A DNA stretch of 64,000 nt. Origin: Inhella inkyongensis. GTDB taxonomy: Bacteria; Pseudomonadota; Gammaproteobacteria; Burkholderiales; Burkholderiaceae_C. A program made the position numbers and the translations under genes. A model generated the notes under the pieces. That model ran no database searches, was not told where the DNA came from, and saw only the letters and a list, made by a program, of their open reading frames with translations. Positions 53,385-62,600 of the stretch are shown one piece after another; the stretch's first letter is position 1, and each line of letters begins with the position of its first letter. The stretch lies in the NCBI RefSeq assembly GCF_005952805.1, contig NZ_CP040709.1:3596001-3660000 (forward strand). Reading direction: 5' to 3'.

Positions 53385-56032
53385 CACAGAACGAGGTTGA
53401 CGAGACGGCCCGGCACGATCACGACCTTCTTCGGCGCCGCGCCATTGCTGAACTTGGCGTACTCCTCGGTGGCCAGGGCCGCGGCCTCGATAGCCGCCTT
53501 GTCGGCGCCGGCCGGCACCTTGATGGATCCGCGCAGCTTGCCGCCGATTTGCAGCATCAGTTCGATCTCGTCCTGCACCAGAGCGGCCTCATCGACCTTA
53601 GGCCAGGGTGCATCGAGCAGATCGCCCAGTTCGGCCGCAAAGCCCAGCTCCTCCCACATCACATGGGTCAGGTGCGGGCAGGCCGGATAGAGCGCGCGCA
53701 GCAGCACCGAGGCGCCCTCGCGCAGCGCAGCGGCGTCGGCCGGCGCGCTGGGCTTGAAGCCTTCCAGTGCGTTCAAGAGCTTCATTGCACCGCTGACTAC
53801 GGTGTTGTATTGCAGGCGCTCGTAGTCGTGGCTGATCTGCTTGAGCACCAGGTGCACTTCGCGGCGCAGGGCCTTGGCGTCCTTGGAGAGGGCGCTGAAA
53901 TCCGCCCCGGCGGCCTGCAAAACCTCGGCCTGCTTCTGGCCGAAATTCCAGACACGCTTCAGGAAGCGGTGTGCGCCCTCGACGCCGGCGTCGTTCCACT
54001 CCAGGGTCTGCTCGGGCGGGCTGGCGAACATCACGAACAGGCGGGCCGTGTCGGCGCCGTACTGATCGATCAATGCCTGCGGGTCCACGCCGTTGTTCTT
54101 GGACTTGGACATGGTGCCGATGCCGTTGTACTCGACCATCGAGCCGTCGCTCTTGAGCTTGGCGCCAATGACCCGGCCGTCCTCGCCCTGAACGTTCTCG
54201 ACCTCATGCGGCCAGAAGTACTCGATGCCACCCTTTTCGCCCTTGCGGCTGTAGATGTGGTTGAGCACCATGCCCTGGGTCAGCAACTTCTTGAAAGGCT
54301 CGCTGACCTTCACGAGCTTCAAGTCGCGCATCACCTTGGTCCAGAAGCGCGCGTACAGCAGGTGCAGGATGGCGTGCTCGATGCCTCCGATGTACTGATC
54401 CATCGGCATCCAGTAATCGGTGCCACCGGCCACCATCTGCTCGCTGTTCTTCGGGTCGCAATAGCGCATGAAGTACCAGGACGAATCCACGAAGGTGTCC
54501 ATGGTGTCGGTCTCGCGCTGCGCGGGCTTGCCGCACTTCGGGCAGTCCACGTGCAGGAAGTCGGCGCGGGTCTTCAGCGGGTTGCCGCTGCCATCGGGGA
54601 TGCAGTCCTCGGGCAGGACCACCGGCAGGTCCTTCTCGGGCACCGGCACCGGGCCGCAATCGGCGCAGTGGATGATGGGGATGGGGGTGCCCCAGTAGCG
54701 CTGGCGGCTGATGCCCCAGTCGCGCAGGCGGAAGGTAGTCTTCTTCTCGCCCAGGCCTTGAGCGCCCACCAACTCGGCCACCTTGCTCACCGCTTCGGCA
54801 AAGCCCAGGCCATTGAGAACGCCCGATTCGATGCAGCGGCCGCTTTGCTTGTCGGCGTACCACTCCTGCCAGGTCTTGTCGTCATAGGCCTGGCCGGCCA
54901 CGTCAATGACCTGCTTGATGGGCAGGCCGTACTTGTTGGCAAAGGCAAAGTCGCGCTCGTCGTGCGCGGGCACGCCCATCACGGCGCCGTCGCCGTAGCT
55001 CATCAGCACGTAGTTGCCGATCCAGACTTCGACTTGCGCACCTGTCAGCGGGTGGGTGACGAAGAGCCCGGTGGGCTCGCCCTTCTTTTCCTGCGTGGCC
55101 AGCTCGGCCTCGGTGGTGCCGCCGGCCTTGCACTCCTCGATGAAGGCCGCGAGCTTGGGATTGCCGGCTGCAGCGTGCGCGGCCAGCGGGTGCTCGGGGG
55201 CCACGGCGCAGAAGGTGACACCCATGATGGTGTCGGCGCGCGTGGTGAACACGAAGAGCTTGCCGTCCTGGATCAGCTGGCCGTCGGCACCCTGGATCGA
55301 GTGCGGGAACGCGAAGCGCACGCCCACGCTCTTGCCGATCCAGTTCTCCTGCATCAGGCGCACCCGCTCGGGCCAGCCGCTCAGGTAGTTGGGATCGGCC
55401 GGGTCAGCCACCGCGCTCAGGAGCTCATCGGCGTACTTGACGATGTTCAGGTAGTAGCCGGGGATCTCGCGCTTCTCCACCGGGGCGCCACTGCGCCAGC
55501 CCTTGCCGTCGATGACCTGCTCATTGGCCAGCACGGTCTGGTCCACCGGGTCCCAGTTGACGATCTGCGTGCGGCGCTCGGCAATGCCGGCCTCCAGCAT
55601 CTTCAGGAACAGCCACTGGTTCCACTTGTAGTAGCTGGGATCACAAGTGGCGACCTCACGGCTCCAGTCAATGGCCAGACCCATGGCCTGCATCTGGCCC
55701 TTCATCACTGCGATGTTGGAATAGGTCCACTGCGCGGGCGGCACCTTGCCCTTGAGGGCGGCGTTCTCAGCCGGCAGGCCGAAGGCGTCCCAGCCCATGG
55801 GCATCAGGACGTTGTAACCCTGCATGCGCAGCTGGCGCGCCAACATGTCGTTGATGGTGTAGTTGCGCACATGGCCCATGTGCAGCTTGCCCGAGGGGTA
55901 GGGCAGCATCGAGCAGGCGTAGTACTTGGGCTTGCTCTGGTCTTCGCGAACGCGGTAGGCGTCGATGGCGGACCAATGGGCGTGGGCGCGGGCTTCGATC
56001 TCGCGCGGGCTGAAGTCGGTGGGGGCTTTCAT
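53384..56032 (-). CDS. leuS: Leucyl-tRNA synthetase
   Basis: Charges tRNA-Leu. The 882-residue class I synthetase has [19 protein letters not shown] (HMGH at residues 51-54), [13 protein letters not shown], the CP1 editing domain with [21 protein letters not shown], zinc-binding [34 protein letters not shown], and the signature [12 protein letters not shown]. The C-terminal anticodon-binding and appendage domains are complete. It is followed by lptE without a gap and preceded by exbD by 35 bases. Confidence 0.97.
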
Positions 56033-56067
56033 AGGGTCGGCATTGTCCTATGCCGGCCAAGCTTGCC

Positions 56068-56502
56068 TTAACGGGGGGCGGAGGCTGGCGTCGCGGTCAC
56101 GAAGGCCAGGCGCGTCAGCTGCGCCGTCTGCAGCAAATCCAACAGCTCGGCCACGCGGCCATAGGGCACGGCCTGATCGATGGAGAGCTGAATCTCGGCC
56201 TCAGGCTGGCGCGCGGCCAAAGCCTTGAGCTTGGGCTTGAGCGCCGCCGTATCCAGGGCTTCGTCGTTCCAGAACAGGGCGCCACGCGCGTCCAACGCAA
56301 TGCGCAATGCCTGGGCCTGAGGCTGCAGCGTCTGCGCCGCCTGGGCCGCCGGCAGGTCCAGCTTGAGCGCGGCCGACATCAAGGGCGCGGCCACCATGAA
56401 GATCACCAGCAGCACCAGCATCACATCGATCAGCGGCGTCATATTGATGTCGCTCATCGGGCGCGCCGAGGGTCGGCGCTCGATGCGGCCGAAGTTAGCC
56501 AT
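56068..56502 (-). CDS. exbD: ExbD/TolR-family proton-channel subunit
   Basis: A 144-residue inner-membrane protein with one N-terminal helix (MTPLIDVMLVLLVIFMVAAPLM) carrying the proton-carrying aspartate (LIDVMLVLL), and a periplasmic domain (KLDLPAAQAAQTLQPQAQALRIALDARGALFWNDEAL ... VPYGRVAELLDLLQTAQLTRLAFVTATP). It pairs with the overlapping upstream gene. With no TonB or Tol genes nearby, either an ExbBD or a TolQR-like role is possible; overall sequence fits ExbD better. Confidence 0.88.
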   Translation of the reverse strand: MANFGRIERRPSARPMSDINMTPLIDVMLVLLVIFMVAAPLMSAALKLDLPAAQAAQTLQPQAQALRIALDARGALFWNDEALDTAALKPKLKALAARQPEAEIQLSIDQAVPYGRVAELLDLLQTAQLTRLAFVTATPASAPR

Positions 56503-57142
56503 GCTCGCGCAACCACTCGCGCAGGTCGTGGGCAAAGCCTTCCAGATCGGCCTCCAGGGCCTCGACCTGCTTGCCAAACACGTTGTAGGCCAGCACCGCA
56601 GGAATGGCGACCACCAGCCCGGCGGCCGTCATCACCAGGGCCTCGCCCACCGGACCGGCCAAGCGCTCGATGCTGACCGCCCCACCCTGCCCCAGCCCCT
56701 GCAGGGCCAGATAGATGCCCCAGACCGTGCCCAACAGGCCCACAAAGGGCGCAGTGGCGCCGGTGGAAGCCAGCCAGACCTGACCGAGCTGCAGGCGGGC
56801 CATCACCCGATGCAAGGCATCGCGCAACTGGCGCGTCAGGCGGGACTCCTTCGCCGCCCCTTCGCCCAGCGAACCCGCCGCCACCGGCGCCTGCCCGGCG
56901 TCGATCAGGGCCAGCAGCAGGCCATCACGATCCAGGGCCTCAACCTGCGCGCGGCCGCTCGTCCAATTCGGCGCCGCCCAGAACACACCCAGGGCTTGGG
57001 CCAACAGCCGCCGCACGCGGCGCAAATGGGCCGCCTTCCACAAGATCAGAGTCCAGCTGCAGACCGACATCAGGAGCAGCAACAGACCCAGCCCCCGCAC
57101 CAGGGCATCGGCATGGGCCCAAAAGTCCATCACACCCGTCAT
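56495..57142 (-). CDS. exbB: ExbB/TolQ-family proton-channel subunit
   Basis: A 215-residue three-helix inner-membrane protein: N-terminal helix (ALVRGLGLLLLLMSVCSWTLILWKA), a cytoplasmic loop, and two further helices (STGATAPFVGLLGTVWGIYLALQGLG and PVGEALVMTAAGLVVAIPAVLAYNVFGKQVEALEAD). It forms a proton-motive-force channel with ExbD. It overlaps dapB by four bases and exbD by eight bases, so dapB-exbB-exbD is co-translated. This linkage of a lysine/cell-wall gene with ExbBD is unusual. Confidence 0.92.
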   Translation of the reverse strand: MTGVMDFWAHADALVRGLGLLLLLMSVCSWTLILWKAAHLRRVRRLLAQALGVFWAAPNWTSGRAQVEALDRDGLLLALIDAGQAPVAAGSLGEGAAKESRLTRQLRDALHRVMARLQLGQVWLASTGATAPFVGLLGTVWGIYLALQGLGQGGAVSIERLAGPVGEALVMTAAGLVVAIPAVLAYNVFGKQVEALEADLEGFAHDLREWLREHG

Positions 57143-57954
57143 GTCAGCCCCAACGCATCGGCCATGGAATAAAAGCCGGCCGGCTGCCGGGCCAACCAGC
57201 GCGCCGCCAGCAGGGCGCCCTGCGCGTAGTGCAGGCGGCTGCTGGACTTGTGCGCGATCTCGATGCGCTCGCCTTCGCCACAGAACATCACCGTGTGGTC
57301 GCCGACGATGTCGCCGCCGCGCACGGTGGCAAAGCCGATGCGGCCGCGCTCCCGAGCGCCGGTGTGGCCCTCGCGGCTCAACGTGGCCACTTCAGCAAGA
57401 GCCTGTCCACGCGCCTGCGCAATCACTTCGCCCATCTGCAGCGCAGTGCCACTGGGGGCATCCACCTTGTGGCGATGGTGGGCTTCGACGATTTCAACGT
57501 CGTACTCCGCCCCGAGGCGTAGCGCGGCCTGGCGCAGCAGATCCATCACCACATTGACACCCACGCTGGTGTTGGGCGCCCACAGCACCGGAATCAATTG
57601 GCCGGCAACCTGCATTTGCGCGCGCTGTTCGGCGCTGAAGCCTGTGGTGCCAATCACGATTGGCAGGCCACGCGCGACGGCCCTTTGCAACAGGGCCAGA
57701 CTGGCTTCGACGCGGGAATAGTCAATCAGAACCTGGGCCGCACCCAGCGCGAGGTCCGGGTCGCTGCTCATCGGCACCCCAGTGCGGAGGCCCTTGAATG
57801 CACCGGCGTCCAGGCCCAGGCTGTCCGATCCGGCATGGACCAGGGCTCCGGCCAACTGCAGATCAGGCGCCTGGAGCACCTGCTCCACCAACATGCGGCC
57901 CATTCGGCCGCTGGCGCCCGCCAGGGCAATCTTCAAGGGAGTCGGGTCAGACAT
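57139..57954 (-). CDS. dapB: 4-hydroxy-tetrahydrodipicolinate reductase
   Basis: NAD(P)H-dependent step of the diaminopimelate/lysine pathway. The 271-residue protein has the dinucleotide motif IALAGASGRMGRMLVEQVL and VLIDYSRVEASLALLQRAVARGLPIVIGTTGFS. The catalytic EAHHRHKVDAPSGTALQMGEVI (conserved His and Lys) and TGARERGRIGFATVRGGDIVGDHTVMFCGEGERIEI follow. It is the first gene of the dapB-exbB-exbD-leuS-lptE-holA run. bamE lies upstream beyond a 123-base region holding repeat family B. Confidence 0.96.
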   Translation of the reverse strand: MSDPTPLKIALAGASGRMGRMLVEQVLQAPDLQLAGALVHAGSDSLGLDAGAFKGLRTGVPMSSDPDLALGAAQVLIDYSRVEASLALLQRAVARGLPIVIGTTGFSAEQRAQMQVAGQLIPVLWAPNTSVGVNVVMDLLRQAALRLGAEYDVEIVEAHHRHKVDAPSGTALQMGEVIAQARGQALAEVATLSREGHTGARERGRIGFATVRGGDIVGDHTVMFCGEGERIEIAHKSSSRLHYAQGALLAARWLARQPAGFYSMADALGLT

Positions 57955-58000
57955 CAGTGGAGCAAGAGGCTGAGCGGCAACAGGGTGACATGATCAAGCG

Positions 58001-58080
58001 GTCACCGTGGAACCGGCTTAGCCGGGCCACTGGTGACGCCCCCTTGAGGGGGAAGCGCGCAGCGCTTCGGGGGTGGATCA
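58001..58080 (-). repeat. 3'-UTR structured repeat, family B copy 2
   Basis: On the minus strand it begins TGATCCACCCCCGAAGCG, whose TGA is the bamE stop codon. Hairpins: AAGCGC/GCGCTT (58053-58067), CCCCC-TCAA-GGGGG, CCGGC-TAA-GCCGG, and an outer GTCACC/GGTGAC pair. It shares the constant parts with 12934-13014, while the variable hairpin keeps pairing with different bases. Confidence 0.82.
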
Positions 58081-58614
58081 CTTTTCCAGCGGCGGGTAGG
58101 CGCGGGTTGCACCGCTGGCCTCGACGGCCGGCGGCTCGGGCCGCACCGGACGAGGCAGGGCTGCACGCTCGGCCTCGCTCAGCGCAAGCTTGGGCGACTC
58201 GCCGCGCGGCTTGAAGGTGTTGATCGAGGCCACGAACTCCTTCTCGGTGGGCAGGTCACCCGGCACGTCAAAGGATTTGAGCTTGTCGCCCTCAAACTGC
58301 GCGACCAAACGGCGGGCCTGCGCCGCCGCTCCTTGCCGACGGATGGTGAACACATAGTCCCAGCGGTCCGCGTGGAACACATCCGCCACCATGGGCGAGC
58401 CCAGGATGTCGCGCACCTGCTCGCGGCTCATGCCGGGCTTGACGCGCTCGGCCGCTTCCTTGGTCACCACATTGCCCTGAACGATTTCGATCCGGTAGAG
58501 CGGCACCACGCCCATGAAACGGTCATCGTGACCGACCCAGGAGCCACAAGCCCCCAGAGCCAACAAGGCGGGGAGCACCAGGCTGCGGCGCAGCGGGCGA
58601 AGCAAATCAGACAT
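58078..58614 (-). CDS. bamE: Outer-membrane assembly lipoprotein BamE
   Basis: SmpA/OmlA-family component of the BAM complex that folds outer-membrane proteins. The 178-residue precursor has a lipobox (LLALGAC). The BamE fold reads PLYRIEIVQGNVVTKEAAERVKPGMSREQVRDILGSPMVADVFHADRWDYVFTIRRQGAAAQARRLVAQFEGDKLKSF. A Pro-rich C-terminal tail of about 40 residues extends beyond the usual fold. The ATG at 58614 was chosen over one 21 bases upstream. It is divergent from fur, a conserved pairing. Confidence 0.95.
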   Translation of the reverse strand: MSDLLRPLRRSLVLPALLALGACGSWVGHDDRFMGVVPLYRIEIVQGNVVTKEAAERVKPGMSREQVRDILGSPMVADVFHADRWDYVFTIRRQGAAAQARRLVAQFEGDKLKSFDVPGDLPTEKEFVASINTFKPRGESPKLALSEAERAALPRPVRPEPPAVEASGATRAYPPLEK

Positions 58615-58735
58615 GAGAGCGAGATCCAGCGGCAAAGCGGTCGGTCAGGCCGACCCCAGGCACCACCGCCCGATGGGGCGCTGGCTATGATCGGCCGATT
58701 CTAGGTGGCAGCCTTTGCGCCAAGCCCCAAAGCCC

Positions 58736-59161
58736 ATGACGCACAGCGAAGAGATCAAAAACAGCGGCCTCAAGGCCACCCTACCCCGCATCAAGGTGCT
58801 GGAGGTCTTTCAACGCTCCGAGCGCCGGCACCTGAGCGCCGAAGACGTCTACAAGGCCTTGCTGGCGGAGGATGCCGATATCGGCCTGGCCACCGTCTAT
58901 CGGGTGCTGACGCAGTTTGAGCAAGCCGGCCTGTTGAGCCGCAATCATTTCGAGTCGGGCAAGGCGGTGTTCGAGCTCAATGAAGGACATCACCACGACC
59001 ATCTGGTCTGCCTGAGCTGCGGTCTGGTCGAGGAATTCTTTGACGAGCGCATCGAACAACGCCAACACACAATTGCCAAGGAGCGCGGCTTTGAGCTGCA
59101 GGAGCACTCGCTGGCGCTCTACGCCGTCTGCATCAAGAAAAACTGCCCGAACAAGAAATAG
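58736..59161 (+). CDS. fur: Ferric uptake regulator
   Basis: Iron-responsive repressor of 141 residues. The DNA-binding domain reads [58 protein letters not shown]. The metal sites include [12 protein letters not shown] and [18 protein letters not shown] (C-terminal Cys pair). The ATG at 58736 gives [18 protein letters not shown], the normal start. It is divergent from bamE and convergent with hprK, with adjoining stops. Confidence 0.97.
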   Translation: MTHSEEIKNSGLKATLPRIKVLEVFQRSERRHLSAEDVYKALLAEDADIGLATVYRVLTQFEQAGLLSRNHFESGKAVFELNEGHHHDHLVCLSCGLVEEFFDERIEQRQHTIAKERGFELQEHSLALYAVCIKKNCPNKK

Positions 59162-60124
59162 TCATAGCGGCTCTTCCTCGCCACGCTCCAGCGCACGCTG
59201 GTGGCGTTGGATGAACTCCTGATAGGTGTCAATGCCGCGCAGCTGCAGGATGGTGTTGCGCACGGCGGCCTCCACCAACACGGCCAGGTTGCGGCCGGCG
59301 TCCACCGCAATCACCACCTTGCGCGTCGGCACCCCCAGCACATCCTCATACAGCGGCTCATAGGGCAGGCGCTCAAACTCGCGCTCCAGGGTTTCGCGCC
59401 GCACCAAGTGAACGATGAGCTTGAGGCGCATCTTGCGCCGCACCGCCGTCTCGCCAAAGATGGCCTTGATGTCGAGCAGGCCGATGCCGCGCACTTCGAG
59501 CAGGTTGGCCAGAAGCTCCGGGCAGCGACCGACGATCACATCCTGCGCGATCCGGAAAAAGTCCACCGCATCGTCGGCCACCAGTCCGTGACCGCGCGAG
59601 ATCAACTCCAGGCCCAATTCGCTCTTTCCCAGGCCCGACTCACCGGTCAGCAGCACGCCCAGGCCGAGGATGTCCATCAACACCCCATGGCGGGTGGTGC
59701 GCACGGCGCACAGCTGGGCCAGATAGGTCCGCACCACATCGATCACATAGCCAGCCGAGGCATCGGTGGTGAAAAGCGGAATGTCTGCCCGGTCGCACAT
59801 GGCCACCAGCTTGGGCGGCGCCTGCTGAGCATCCGCCACGATGATCACGGGAGGCTCCAGGGTGACGATGCGCGAGACGCGCCGCTCCAGCACCTCATCG
59901 CTGGCCTGGGTCAGGTAAGCCACTTCGCGCGAACCAACGATCTGCACCCGATAGGGGTGGATGTAGTTCAGATAACCCACCAGATCGGCCGCCGACTGCG
60001 CCTCGCGCAGCGCCGCTTCGTCAAAGCGCCGCTCGGGGTGTGCATGCCCCGCCACCCAATGCCATCGCAGGGCCTCGCGGTGTTCTTCGAAGAGTCGGTC
60101 GGCGCTGATCGATACGGGTTTCAT
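59162..60124 (-). CDS. hprK: HPr kinase/phosphorylase
   Basis: Phosphorylates and dephosphorylates the PTS protein HPr on serine. The 320-residue protein has the DRTU-like N-terminal domain and a P-loop kinase domain with Walker [10 protein letters not shown] at residues 161-169, plus the signature [30 protein letters not shown]. In Betaproteobacteria it accompanies an incomplete, regulatory PTS, consistent with ptsN upstream. The ATG at 60124 replaces a longer frame that starts 33 bases earlier. The stop abuts the fur stop. Confidence 0.95.
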   Translation of the reverse strand: MKPVSISADRLFEEHREALRWHWVAGHAHPERRFDEAALREAQSAADLVGYLNYIHPYRVQIVGSREVAYLTQASDEVLERRVSRIVTLEPPVIIVADAQQAPPKLVAMCDRADIPLFTTDASAGYVIDVVRTYLAQLCAVRTTRHGVLMDILGLGVLLTGESGLGKSELGLELISRGHGLVADDAVDFFRIAQDVIVGRCPELLANLLEVRGIGLLDIKAIFGETAVRRKMRLKLIVHLVRRETLEREFERLPYEPLYEDVLGVPTRKVVIAVDAGRNLAVLVEAAVRNTILQLRGIDTYQEFIQRHQRALERGEEEPL

Positions 60125-60235
60125 GCCCGAAGTATCGGGCCGTGAGCGACGGGCCACCCACTCGCCGCAGGCGCCTTCGCAGCGGGTGGCTCAGCGCGGA
60201 ACGCGCAGCGCTGAGAGCCCGGAAACCCTATTGCT

Positions 60236-60706
60236 TCAGGCCGCCGAGCGCGCGGGCTGCCACTGGCTGATGAGCTGATGCAGCACGGCCGGGTCGGTCT
60301 CGGTCTTCAGGCGTTCGCGCAGTTCGCGCTCGCTCAGCATCTCGGCGATCTCGGACAGGATTTCCAGATGCCGCTGCGTGGCCGCCTCGGGAACGAGCAG
60401 CACGATGAGCAGGCTGACCGGCTCATCATCCGGGGCATCAAAACCGATGGGCTGCTGCACCCGCAGCACGGCGGCCAGCGGGTTCTTCAGACCCTTGATC
60501 CGCCCATGCGGAATCGCCACCCCATGACCCAAACCTGTCGAGCCCAAGCGTTCCCGAGCAAACAGGTTGTCGGTGACCACCGCACGCGACACCGCCTGGT
60601 GGTTCTCGAACAACAAGCCGGCCTGCTCGAAGACGCGCTTCTTGCTGGTCGCATCGATGTCCACCTGCACGTTTTGTGCGGGCAGGATGGCGGCGAGTCG
60701 GTTCAT
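60236..60706 (-). CDS. ptsN: PTS IIA-Ntr nitrogen-regulatory protein
   Basis: Phosphoacceptor of the nitrogen-related PTS that modulates potassium uptake and other systems. The 156-residue protein starts MNRLAAILPAQNVQVDIDATSKKRVFEQAGLLFENH. The phosphorylated His is H67 in STGLGHGVAIPHGRI, and VSLLIVLLVPEAATQRHLEILSEIAEMLSE is the family fold. It follows hpf with an intrinsic terminator between. The 111 bases to hprK hold two hairpins (60154-60189 and 60190-60215). Confidence 0.95.
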   Translation of the reverse strand: MNRLAAILPAQNVQVDIDATSKKRVFEQAGLLFENHQAVSRAVVTDNLFARERLGSTGLGHGVAIPHGRIKGLKNPLAAVLRVQQPIGFDAPDDEPVSLLIVLLVPEAATQRHLEILSEIAEMLSERELRERLKTETDPAVLHQLISQWQPARSAA

Positions 60707-60806
60707 GGTGTGAGGAAGAGCGGTCGGGGTTCCGCGCCGATAGGCGCCGAAGAGGGCCGGAATTATAGGAAGCGGGTTCTGAGGCCCACATCTTGAGTGG
60801 GCTCCC

Positions 60807-60835
60807 CAAACAAAAAGGCGGCCCAAAGGCCGCCT
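60807..60835 (-). terminator. Intrinsic terminator between hpf and ptsN
   Basis: Minus-strand stem AGGCGGCC-TTTG-GGCCGCCT (60816-60823 with 60828-60835) followed by TTTTTGTTT. It should end most hpf transcripts before ptsN, so the two genes are at least partly uncoupled. Confidence 0.9.
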
Positions 60836-60857
60836 CGTTGGGGTTCAAGCCCCAGGC

Positions 60858-61202
60858 TCAGGGCGCAGCACCCAGGTCCAGGCGCTTGGCCGACGCGTGA
60901 TGATGATCCTGCAGCATCTCCTTGTGCCGGCAGACCTGGCGGTCCAACTTGTCCATCAACTGATCGATGGCGGCGTAAAGATCCTCGTGTGACTGTTCAA
61001 CAAAAATGTCGCGTCCCTTGACCCGGACGGTGATTTCGGCTCGCTGCCGACGATCCTTTTCCTTTTGCTTCTCCACGGTGAGCAAGACGTTGATATCAAC
61101 GACCTGATCAAAGTGGCGGGTCACCCGGTCCAGCTTGGTTACCACGTATTCACGCAGTGCCGGCGTCACTTCAAGGTGATGTCCGCTGATCGTCAGGTTC
61201 AT
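60858..61202 (-). CDS. hpf: Ribosome hibernation-promoting factor
   Basis: Short-type HPF of 114 residues that drives 100S ribosome formation or inactivates 70S ribosomes in stationary phase. Sequence: [90 protein letters not shown], with the typical C-terminal basic/His tail. The ATG at 61202 has AAGGAAG seven bases upstream. A strong intrinsic terminator sits just before that site. rpoN, which commonly precedes hpf in Proteobacteria, is not adjacent. Confidence 0.95.
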   Translation of the reverse strand: MNLTISGHHLEVTPALREYVVTKLDRVTRHFDQVVDINVLLTVEKQKEKDRRQRAEITVRVKGRDIFVEQSHEDLYAAIDQLMDKLDRQVCRHKEMLQDHHHASAKRLDLGAAP

Positions 61203-61225
61203 AGGGCTTCCTTTCCAAGGCTCGG

Positions 61226-61265
61226 AAACAAAAACGCGCTGCGGGCCTTGGGGCCCAGCAGCGCG
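61226..61265 (-). terminator. hpf: Terminator/attenuator in the hpf leader
   Basis: Minus-strand hairpin with a 13-bp stem and one bulge (61235-61247 with 61252-61265), loop CCAA, followed by TTTTTGTTT. It ends 24 bases before the hpf ATG. No minus-strand gene lies upstream, so it acts on the hpf leader transcript itself. The preceding leader (to about 61600) shows two further hairpins, 61304-61323 and 61329-61348. Confidence 0.85.
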
Positions 61266-61625
61266 GGAGAGCGACTGGATGGCAGAGGTTGAACGAACCC
61301 GAAGCCCGGCCTGCGGTGAGGCCGGTGGTGACGACACACACGTCGTCATGGAAGTGACTTCGAGATGCAACATGACTCCAGTAGCGAAGCCAGTGTGCCC
61401 GCATCAAACGGTGTCGGCAAGCCAAAAAAACAAATCGCTTCGCCTTGCAGTTGCACGGCCGGAAGCACCCAAATCGGCCGCCATAATGACCCGTTTTCCT
61501 CCCCGGAGCCCCCCTTGGACAGCGATCACCCTCGGTGACCGTCCACACGGCGTAGCAGGCCCTGCGCGTCGGTGAGACGGTGAAACCGCACACCCCCGAC
61601 GCCCCCGCATCCCCCCTGTTCGCCG

Positions 61626-62600
61626 ATGCTCAATATCTACTCGCTCGACTCCGGCCGCCTGGCCGGCCTACCGCCCGAAGCCTTTGATCTGGAAGGCGCG
61701 GAGCAGCGCCTCAAGCCCATTTGGGTGGATCTGGAAGCCCCGACGGCCGAGGACAAGGACTGGGTGCAGAGTCACTTCGGTCTCACCATCCCCGAAGACG
61801 CGGTGGACGATGACCTGGAAGAGTCCGCTCGCTTTTACGAAGAAGACGACGGGCAACTGCACATTCGCTCCGACTTCCTGCGTCTGGACGAGCAGGGCGG
61901 CTCGCGCAACGTGCGCGTGGCCTTCATCTTGTTCCGCAACACCCTGTTCTCGATCCGCAAGGAAGACCTGCCGGTGTTCCGTCTGCTGCGCCTGCGCGCG
62001 CGTCGCACGCCGGCGCTGATCGACGACGCCAAGGACGTGCTGCTCAAGCTCTACGACGCCGACGCCGAGTTCAGCGCCGACGCGCTGGAAGGCATCTACG
62101 ACGCGCTTAACGACATCAGCGCCCGGGTGCTGAAGGAGCAGGTGAACGACGAAGTGGCCGGCGAGGTGCTGACCGCCATCGCCCGCGAGGAAGACTTGAA
62201 CGGCCGCATCCGCCGCAATGTGATGGACACGCGCCGCGCGCTGTCCTTCATGATGCGCAGCCGCATGCTCAGCGCCGAGCAGTTCGAGGACTCGCGCCAG
62301 ATCTTGCGCGACATCGACTCGCTGGACAGCCACACCGCCTTCCTGTTCGACAAGATCAACTTCTTGATGGACGCCACGGTCGGTTTCATCAACATCAACC
62401 AGAACAAGATCATCAAGATCTTCTCGGTGGCCTCGGTGGCCTTGCTGCCACCGACCTTGATCGCCAGCGTCTACGGCATGAACTTTGCGCACATGCCCGA
62501 GTTGCAGCAGCCCTGGGGCTATCCCTTCGCGCTCGGCCTCATGGTCTTGTCCGTCGCGGCGCCCTTCATCTACTTCAAGCGCAAAGGTTGGTTGCGGTGA
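61626..62600 (+). CDS. corA: CorA-type magnesium/cobalt transporter
   Basis: Homopentameric divalent-cation channel. The 324-residue protein has the large cytoplasmic N-terminal funnel (residues 1-260) and two C-terminal helices. The first ends with the selectivity signature YGMNF, followed by the periplasmic MPEL loop (AHMPELQQPWG). The pore helix region is QNKIIKIFSVASVALLPPTLIASVYGMNF. Divergent from hpf; the HAD-phosphatase gene overlaps its stop by four bases (GTGA). Confidence 0.95.
   Translation: MLNIYSLDSGRLAGLPPEAFDLEGAEQRLKPIWVDLEAPTAEDKDWVQSHFGLTIPEDAVDDDLEESARFYEEDDGQLHIRSDFLRLDEQGGSRNVRVAFILFRNTLFSIRKEDLPVFRLLRLRARRTPALIDDAKDVLLKLYDADAEFSADALEGIYDALNDISARVLKEQVNDEVAGEVLTAIAREEDLNGRIRRNVMDTRRALSFMMRSRMLSAEQFEDSRQILRDIDSLDSHTAFLFDKINFLMDATVGFININQNKIIKIFSVASVALLPPTLIASVYGMNFAHMPELQQPWGYPFALGLMVLSVAAPFIYFKRKGWLR

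Noticed and set aside
53549..56071. An 840-codon open frame antisense to leuS on the plus strand
   Set aside because: It mirrors the leuS codons, is rich in His/Gly/Leu typical of antisense GC-rich frames, has no domain, and leuS is unmistakable on the other strand.
58686..58691. TATGAT as a -10 box for fur
   Set aside because: The hexamer is good, but no acceptable -35 lies 16-18 bases upstream, so a promoter is not claimed.
61203..61373. An in-frame 57-codon extension of hpf reading through the leader terminator
   Set aside because: HPF homologues begin MNLTISGHH; the ATG at 61202 has a good ribosome-binding site, and the extension has no conserved pattern. A leader peptide remains possible but is not supported.
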